Positions 57,606 through 64,000 of a stretch of DNA of 64,000 nucleotides are shown here, piece by piece. The translations under genes and the position numbers were made by a program. The notes beneath the pieces were generated by a model. It had not been told where the DNA came from. It made no database searches and was given only the letters and a program-made list of their open reading frames with translations. The stretch spans positions 7,130,001 through 7,194,000 of the forward strand of contig AP026545.1 of NCBI GenBank assembly GCA_026075535.2, read 5' to 3'. Source of the DNA: Tricholoma matsutake (lineage: Eukaryota; Basidiomycota; Agaricomycetes; Agaricales; Tricholomataceae). The stretch's first letter is position 1, and the number at the start of each line of letters is the position of its first letter.

Positions 57606-58412
57606 ATGTCTTTGGAATCTATTTGGTTCCCATCTCTCAATCACACCAACTATGCTGAATGGGTTTTGTGGATGGAAGCAATCTTGATTCGGGGCGACTT
57701 CTGGGGGCTAGTCACTGGGAATGAGGCATTGGGCAAGGATGAGGTGGATGAGAAGAAGAAAGCTTTTGCACAGAGGCAAGCTCAGTGCCAAGCAGAGATT
57801 GTGTTGAGGGTTGAAGATTCTCAGTTACCCCATATGGCAGATCGTGATCTGAAAGCCATTTGGAACGCTCTCGCCTCTGTTCATTGTGCTCGAGGTTTCG
57901 GTAGTTGACTCCAGCTTCATTGCCACTTCATCACTGCCACCATGAAGAAGGACCAGTCCATGGAAGGTTGGATTGGGGAGGTATGCTCTTGTTCAAACAG
58001 ACTCAAAGTCATTGATGTGTCTGTCTCCGATGAGGATATTATTGTTGTTCTCACCGCTGGGCTACCATCTTCCTATGCACCTGTCATCATTTCCCTTGAT
58101 TCTGTCAAAGCTACCGAGCTCACGCTTGACTTTGTCATCACCTGGCTTCTCAACAAAGAAAGTCGCCAAGTCATCTCTTCAGAGCCCAATGTCGAGGTCA
58201 AGAAAGAAGAACCCGACAATGTAGCCATGTTATCCACACATAGCATTCAATGCTTCTATTGTTTGGAGAAGGGACACTTCACCAGCGTATGCCCTCAAAA
58301 GGCAAATGATGTCAAGGAGCGGGAGGACAAGGGTCATTGTCAAGTTACAAGCAATGCCCACTTTGCTTCCACAGCCGCAGATGAGTCTGATGAAGAAAAC
58401 TATGCTATGTGA
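57606..58412 (+). pseudogene. gag: copia-type Gag of the gag-only element, one stop
   Basis: ATG at 57606 (MSLESIWFPSLNHTNYAEWV). The UBN2/Gag_3-like part continues through QAEIVLRVEDSQLPHM. A TGA at 57906-57908 interrupts, then the same frame continues from 57909 with DQSMEGWIGEVCSCSNRLKV and LPSSYAPVIISLD. The C-terminus has a CCHC zinc knuckle, CFYCLEKGHFTSVC. The stop is at 58410-58412. The single TGA fits CGA decay; apart from it the ORF is intact. Confidence 0.85.
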
Positions 58413-58494
58413 TGGAATTTTTGTTTGTTTTCATTATTCATTTATTTGTATCCTTTTATGTGACTTATCTTATGGTCTTTTGCTCGAGGGGGTG

Positions 58495-58664
58495 TGTTGA
58501 AATATTGAGCTCAGCTGTGTCAGGCTGCTCTTTGGTCCTGATGCTGTTCTGTTATCATGATCCGCCTCCGTTGCCTAGTTACCAGTACTTATATATACTT
58601 CACTGTACTGTATCATGCTCTTTGAGCACTTGTAACCCATGGGCGCTTTCCCCTTTTTGCAACA
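58495..58664 (+). repeat. right LTR of the gag-only element
   Basis: 170 bp. Differs from the left LTR by one indel and a handful of transitions. Confidence 0.85.
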
Positions 58665-58862
58665 GCAATCGTTGTTTGGGCCTGCATTGCACCCAAGAGG
58701 GTTTGTTGGCAGCCATTAGTGGCTCTTGCTGGCATGGGAATGTGCATGGGAGTCATGGTGGTGGATGTTGATGGAGTGGAAAGGTGGTACTAGTGAGGTG
58801 AAAGGGAGGATGGTGGCATTGTCGAAGGTGGTTATTATTCTAAGTTGATTCACTTGTATAGA
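58665..58862. repeat. R1-type module, other half, and flank
   Basis: It resumes the hairpin arm CGTTGTTTGGGCCTGC interrupted at 57134, then runs into purine-rich unassigned sequence. Confidence 0.5.
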
Positions 58863-59102
58863 ATAAGTCATGTGAGCGCCCCATGGGGCGCTCTACTCAC
58901 GGTATTTTAATTCACTTAAACATCGTCTCTGACAATGACGACTATGGACGACACACCACCCGCACCCATCCCCTCGAGCAACTGCTGTGTGGGGCTGCAA
59001 GAGCGCCACATCACGTATAATCTTGCATTGACAACTGTTGACCACAGTGGTCATGTGAACAACCTGTGGGAACGCTGCGCCCCATGGGGCGCATTGACTT
59101 AT
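58863..59102. mobile_element. palindrome-ended MITE candidate, 240 bp
   Basis: The ends are ATAAGTCA... and its complement, and each end contains the perfect 16-bp palindrome GCGCCCCATGGGGCGC (58875-58890 and about 59077-59092). No coding capacity is evident. The target duplication is not clear. Confidence 0.55.
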
Positions 59103-59263
59103 CTTTACAACTTGAATTTGAGCCTGGTAATTAGGCATAGGTTGGGGTAACCCATATGGGTCACAGCTATGGGTATCTCCGGGTATGGGTATGGGTCACA
59201 TTTTTGTCACCTGTGACCTGCACTTAACCCGCTTTCTGTATGAGTATGTTTTTGGTTGCTCTA

Positions 59264-59680
59264 GATCTTAAGTGAGTCCTGGTCTGTTTTATATGATATT
59301 AGGCTTACTCTGACTCTATTTAGATGTTGTTTGAAGGTCCTGATTAGACAAGAGGCCAGCACCTACTTGTTCTTTTGCAACAACCACATCTTTGTCAGTA
59401 GGGGCTTGATATGAGTACTTGAGATCTTAGTAAGTTCTCATCTGTTTGCTATGATCTTAGGCTTATTCTGACTCTGTTTAGGTGTCGTTTGAAGGTCCCA
59501 CTTAGACGAGAGGCCAGCGCTTACTCATTCTTTTGCAACAACCACATCTTTGTTAGTAGGGGCTTGATATGAGGTACTTGAGATCTTAGTAAGTTCTCAT
59601 CTGTTTGATCTGATCTTAGGCTTATTCTGACTCTATTAAGGTGTCATTTGAAGGTCCCAATTAGATGAGAGGCCAGCATA
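59264..59680. repeat. 158-159-bp tandem repeat, about 2.6 units
   Basis: The landmark AGGCTTA(C/T)TCTGACTC recurs at 59301, 59459 and 59618. Units contain TTTTGCAACAACCACATC. The sequence is unrelated to the 158-bp array in the hAT element. Confidence 0.8.
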
Positions 59681-60039
59681 GGTTAGACATTGCATAGTGG
59701 TAGAGTAGAATACAGTAGTGTATCATTAGTGTATCATGTAATGTCATATAATCTACTTTTAGATTGTTATAAAATTGATTTAAAAATTATGTTGACATGG
59801 TTGAAATGCTCAGAGGTGCAACTACAGTATAATATCATATGGCACAGGACATCACAGGGCATCATAGGGTACTCCAGGGCACTTGATGGGTCCTGGGAAA
59901 TAGCCTTTAACCCTGGGAAAGCTTGTGTCAAAAAGTGGTTTTCCTGATGTGGTAGTAGCTGAACAAATAGTATACATATGTGAAATTTAATGAACAGAGA
60001 TATCAAGTGTGATTGATCAGTGAAATTTAGAAAAGAGTG
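59681..60039. other. AT-rich sequence, no gene seen
   Basis: No domain or repeat with support. Confidence 0.4.
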
Positions 60040-60720
60040 ACGAAAATCCACCTGTTGTCCCAACACTATTAAAGGATGGTAGCGATGGCAGATTCTGCCA
60101 GCTATATCAGGATGGCCTCACTGATCAGCTGCTGCTTGGAAGTGATTACTTGAGAATATTTGTAAGAATTATGAGTATAGAACATGAGGCAAACCTCTTG
60201 AATTGGTAAAAGCATGGTGCATCAGAAAAGATGGACAGAAAGCCACCTGTGGTCCCAACCTTTATAAAGGATGGCAGCGGTGGTGGATTCAGCCAGCTAT
60301 ATCAGGTGGGTTCTGCTGATCAGCAGCTGCCAGGAAGCAGTTGCTTCAGAAGTTCTGTAAGACATGCAGGAAAAGGCCTTGAAGCATCAGACTGACAATG
60401 CTGTGAAATTTAGAAAAGAGCGATGAAATCCCACGTGTTGTCCCAACACTTATAAAGGACAGTAGCAATGGCAGATTCTGCCAGCAATTGCAGGAGGGTT
60501 CCGCTGATCAGCAGCTGCCTAAAAGCAGTTACTTGAGAAGATTTACATGAAGTATGTGAAAACATCAGATTGACAAACCCATGAAATTGGTAAAAAGTCT
60601 GTAAGAAATGCTTGCACAGATCATATGCATCGGAAAGACAGGTCTGCAAATTTAATGACAGAATGAGCAAAAATTACCCATAGTCCCAACACTTGTAAGA
60701 AGGGGAAGTCTGGGTGACTT
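60040..60720. repeat. decayed repeat, three to four imperfect units of ~185 bp
   Basis: Shared blocks are GTCCCAACAC..TATAAAGGA, GGCAGATTCTGCCAGC and CTGATCAGCAGCTGC, near 60058-60130, 60252-60330 and 60436-60520, with a partial unit at 60685. Spacing is irregular. Confidence 0.6.
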
Positions 60721-61299
60721 GCACTGTAAGCACCAACATTGATATCTCTTGGACACTGTTCTCTGAATTCCATACATTACAAGGTATGTAGGAGAGGTAA
60801 ATCTGTGGCTTCAGAAAAAGACCAGATATATATCATCTGGAGCACCAATCACTATGGGGCCCAAGGGGTAGGAAAACTATCCCACATTTCATACCTTTAG
60901 ATAGTGTAAAATGATATATTTATGGTATAGTTTTCATGTATTGATAAACCCCAAAATGGAATAAGTTTCATCAGGAGTTGGCATGAAAATTTACCACTAA
61001 GAGGAGTGAAAAAGAATGCTTTTTCCTACCTGTAAGGGATGAGTCAATGGGATGAAAACCTCCCACATTTTGTCCCCAGTTCATCCCACACCAAATTCAT
61101 CCCATGGGATGGTTTTCATCTTTATATGAGCATAAATAACACCCCTCTACCTGGGTTGAATTTCATCAACTTTCCAGGGGTTTAAGAGGAATGAAAGAAC
61201 CTGCCTACAATGTATTTTCATCCCATTAGGGATGTTGGCTGGATGAATTTCTCCTTTTTACAAAGGAATTTTCAGACCATTGATAGAATAGTTTCATCA
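60721..61299. repeat. CATCCCA/GGGATGAA word-rich region
   Basis: Frequent GGGATGAA, TTCATCCCA and CCCATTAGGGATG words in both orientations. A similar region lies at 63060-63530. No gene. Confidence 0.45.
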
Positions 61300-62760
61300 T
61301 GTATCAGAATAAATTTCAAGCCACTAAAATACAAAATCTACTTGAAAGAAGCAAAAAAATCCCCCTGACCCCTGATGCCCCATCATCGTGTCCCCATTGG
61401 CCCATTGTCCCATTGTGGCCCCATTGTCATCCCTGTCCCTGTCATCCCATTGTCGTTGTCCCCATTGTCCCTGTTGTCCCCATTGTCATTGTCGGTGCCT
61501 GCGCCATCCTCGCACCCCTCATACACCCTGCAAGCAGTTGCTTGCAGCAGTGTACCATCCCCCCCTCTCCCTTGTTGTCCTCGCCACCGCTGTTGTCGTC
61601 CCCTTGTCCTCCACTTTGTCATCTCCCCATCCTCATCGTTGTCCGTCGTGCCCCTTGGTGTCGGTGTTGTCGGTGTCCTGTGTTATTGTCCCCCCATCAT
61701 CCCATCGTGGTGGGCAGCCTCATCGTCCTGCCATGGTTGTTGTCCCCTGTTGTTGTCCCCCTCTCCCATTGTTCTCCCCTCCTGTTGTTCCCCCTTCCCA
61801 TTGTTCCCCCTTCCTGTTGTTCCCCCCTCCTGTTGTTCTCCCCTCTCATTGTTCCCCCCTCTTGTCATCCTCCCCCTCCCACTGGTTCATCATCAAGCAC
61901 CCACAATCACCCTGCGAGCAGGGGCTCACAGCAGTGGGTGGTGGGTGGTGGCTCAGGGTTGTTATTGTCATAGTTAGTAACTAAAAAGTTTGTTGGTAAA
62001 AATAAATGAAATGAGAAGAAAAAAAAACATACCAGCAGCTGAAGACTGATGACATCTCTTGGGCCTTTTTTTTGGTTTGCCTCATCGATCCCCCCTCTCC
62101 CCGTGTCCCATTGTTGTTGTTGTTGTTGTTGTCCCCTGTTGTTGTTCCCTGGTTGTCATTGTCATTGTCCCATCCTTGTCCTCGTTGTTCCCCCATCCCT
62201 CTCCTCTTCTCGTGCCTGCGTTGCATTGGCGTGCTGCTGTCATTGTCATTGTCCTCCCCCATCGTTTGCTTGTGCCATCCCAGTGTTTTCATTCCCCCTT
62301 GTCGTCCCATCATTGTTGTCATCAATGTACCTAAAAGGTTTGTTAGTAAAAAAAGAATAGAATGAGAAAGAAAAAAAAACATACCTGTGGCCCAAGAGAT
62401 GTCAGCATGTCAATGACATCTCTTGGGCCCCTTTTGTGTTCAGTTTGTCTTTATCTTGTCATTGCATTGGCATCTCATCATTGCCGTTTGTGTTGTTTTG
62501 AAGTTGCACCCATTCCCACCCCCTTGTGGCGGTGGTTCTTGGGTGGTGGCTGTGTCGGTTGTTGTTGTGGTTTTTGGGCCATGGCATCATTAGAGATTAA
62601 AATAAAACCTATCATTAATGAAAAATGAGTCAGTTATAACAAAACAACAAAGAACATTTCAACAAAACATACCAGTAAATAAAAATGAATGAGAAAGAAA
62701 AAAAACTTACCTGTGGTCCAAGAGACGTTGATGACGTCTCCTGGGCCTCATTTTAGGAGT
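61300..62760 (-). repeat. R1-type locus D, multi-module
   Basis: On the minus strand the introns at 61981-62032, 62331-62384 and about 62607-62710 start GTATG or GTAAG. Two of them have CCAAC/CTAAC-type branch regions near a TTTTAG acceptor. Exon ends again carry GGCCCAAGAGATGTC...GACATCTCTTGGGCC-type inverted repeats. Exons are rich in GACAACAA-type codons (Asn/Asp/Gln/Thr). The sequence is diverged from copies A and B, but the module order is the same. Plus-strand ORFs of about 200 aa here are low-complexity shadows. Confidence 0.55.
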
Positions 62761-63727
62761 GGGTGGGGGAGTGGTAGTGGTAGTGGTGCAAGTGGTGAGT
62801 GGTATGGTGGTGGTAGAGTCAGTAGGAGGGAGGCAGCACCATCTGCTGCAAATGTTGGAAGAGAAAGAAAGGGCATGTGAATATGTGAGAACCTGGTTGA
62901 TATTGCATGTGAAGTTGATGTGTCGGGTATGTCGGATATAGATATGTAGCCCAGATATGTCATGTGACCAATTGCATGAGGGCAGGTAGGGATAACTTAA
63001 CTCTTCCACAATGCATAGATGGCAACAAAATGAAATTCAGCCTCTTGTGGTATGAAATATTATCTGAGATTCCCTGCAAAAAACATTCTTTAGGGCATGA
63101 AATATAAACAGTCAATTCAATCTTTAATGGATGAAACCTACCTTCTACTAAAGCATCTTATAATGGTATGAAATTTCTATTCTATCTCAGGCTGAAAAAC
63201 ACACTCTGTAATCCACACCTTTGAGGCAGGAAATATTATCCCATAAATTGTTCAAAAACTTGATGAAAATTCATATGTTAGATGGTTGAAAATCCATACC
63301 CTCATCTTAAAATCACCCCCTGCTTTTCATCCCCTTGTAAAATGAAATTTCATTCCATTAGGTTATGAAAAATTTGTAAGGTAACACATATGAACTCCAT
63401 CCCTTGGATGGCTGAAATATATGGGATGAAAATTCATCCCAAATTCATCCACCCTGAATTCAGCCATTTATGTTAGGAAATTCACATTTTAGCACTTAAA
63501 TGGCTGAAAACCCTACCATGCCAGATCCACAGTGAATTCTGTCATCCATCAGTCATCAGTTGTCTGGACTCCATATCCTGTAAGATGGGTAAGTAATATG
63601 AGCCCGCTTCATCCTTGTGAGAGCTGACCTGTGCAGGCATCAATCTGCTCTCTGATCAGTCACTCTAATTTTGCTCAGTGGTTGTAAGAAAGCCAATTGC
63701 ATTGCTAATCTACAGCTAGCTGGTATT
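62761..63727. other. AT-rich, no gene seen
   Basis: 63060-63530 repeats the CATCCCA/GATGAAA word pattern of 60721-61299. No ORF with recognisable content. Confidence 0.4.
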
Positions 63728-64000
63728 TTATGATCCCCCCCTATTCAACAGTGCCTGTTTCAGGGCCCTTTGCTCCTTCAGTCTGGCTAGTGCACTCTGT
63801 TTTGTTACTGCGTGATCACATACAATGTAGCTTGGAAACACCTGGCTAACGGGGGAATCAGCTGCTGCCAATGGCTGGTACAGTGAAATCAATTCATTGA
63901 CACCTACCAGTTCCACCAGTTCAACAGATCATCCACTTCGTCCTTCTCCTCTGGATCATCTGAGAGGTCCAGGACACTTTCGTAAAATTGTTCAGAATCC
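63728..64000 (-). pseudogene. C-terminal exon(s) of an Agaricomycete repeat-associated protein, cut by window edge
   Basis: From the right edge the minus strand reads SVLDLSDDPEEKDEVDDLLN followed by WWNW and a stop. A second open stretch, FPSYIVCDHAVTKQSALARL, ends at 63728. An acidic DEVxxLLxWWN segment followed by FPS...SALARLKEQRA resembles a C-terminus I associate with repeated Agaricomycete proteins, but I cannot name the family firmly. The two parts do not splice in phase with obvious sites. Confidence 0.35.

Larger units (their letters stand above)
57135..58664 (+). mobile_element. gag-only LTR retrotransposon (TR-GAG-like), 1530 bp, TSD GCAAT
   Basis: The left LTR (57135-57322) and right LTR (58495-58664) start TGTTGAAATATTG and end TTTTTGCAACA. 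GCAAT is duplicated at 57130-57134 and 58665-58669. The purine run GAGGGGGTG precedes the right LTR. The 1172-bp interior encodes only Gag, with no protease, integrase or RT. This matches the class known as terminal-repeat retrotransposons with a GAG domain, which depend on an autonomous copia partner. Confidence 0.88.

Noticed and set aside
59264..59680. Relationship of the two 158-bp tandem arrays
   Set aside because: Same period but no shared sequence; coincidence.
61299..61984. Three overlapping plus-strand ORFs of about 200 aa
   Set aside because: Pro/Val/His/Cys low-complexity translations of a CCCATTGT-type repeat open in all three frames; splice signals lie on the other strand.
1..64000. 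CRISPR array, rRNA or functional tRNA genes
   Set aside because: No spaced short repeats of CRISPR type, no rRNA-like blocks, and the tRNA-like sequences lack stems.

Overview
The window looks like the repeat-rich part of an Agaricomycete (mushroom-forming basidiomycete) nuclear genome. Genes are split by introns of about 50-60 nt with CTAAC-type branch points. The families seen (Plavaka transposase, DUF6532, AVL9, DUF2235, Ngaro/DIRS-type tyrosine-recombinase retroelements) are typical of that class. I see no prokaryotic operons, CRISPR array, rRNA or intact tRNA gene. All identifications come from reading the sequence and from knowledge of the families; no database was searched.

Layout. 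1-4886: minus-strand Ty3/gypsy element cut by the window edge. 4891-9619: tRNA-derived sequences, a recombinase fragment and two long repeats, here called R1 and R2. 9620-27071: a region bounded by a 24-bp inverted repeat (22/24 matches) with CTATAG-rich subterminal sequence at both ends. It holds a DUF6532 gene with a hAT element inside an intron, a decayed Plavaka transposase, and an intron-containing dynein heavy chain fragment split by a 5.5-kb Ngaro retrotransposon. I read it as one composite DNA transposon of about 17.4 kb carrying host gene sequence. 27072-36163: further R2 and R1 copies, a Tc1/mariner-type MITE with a readable empty site, a foldback element, and a DIRS-like element with inverted terminal repeats. 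36362-36966: 3' end of a second Ngaro family. 37733-49061: the host gene island, with an ankyrin-repeat gene, AVL9, a conserved secreted protein, a small cysteine-rich secreted protein and a DUF2235 alpha/beta hydrolase. 49441-64000: AT-rich tandem repeats, a Ty1/copia element with identifiable LTRs and TSD, a gag-only LTR element, a palindromic MITE, and a large R1-type locus.

Main theme. Nearly every element carries CGA-to-TGA stops and CG-to-TG/CA substitutions, while the gene island keeps its CpG. Some catalytic residues are lost the same way. The two copia LTRs differ at four places by CA versus TG, as expected when one ancestral CpG decays on opposite strands. This points to CpG methylation and deamination as the silencing force on the repeats.

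The most novel-looking item is R1. It is a multi-locus repeat whose minus strand shows repeated exon ends forming a GGCCCAAGAG...CTCTTGGGCC inverted repeat, directly followed by well-formed introns. I could not assign it to a known family.
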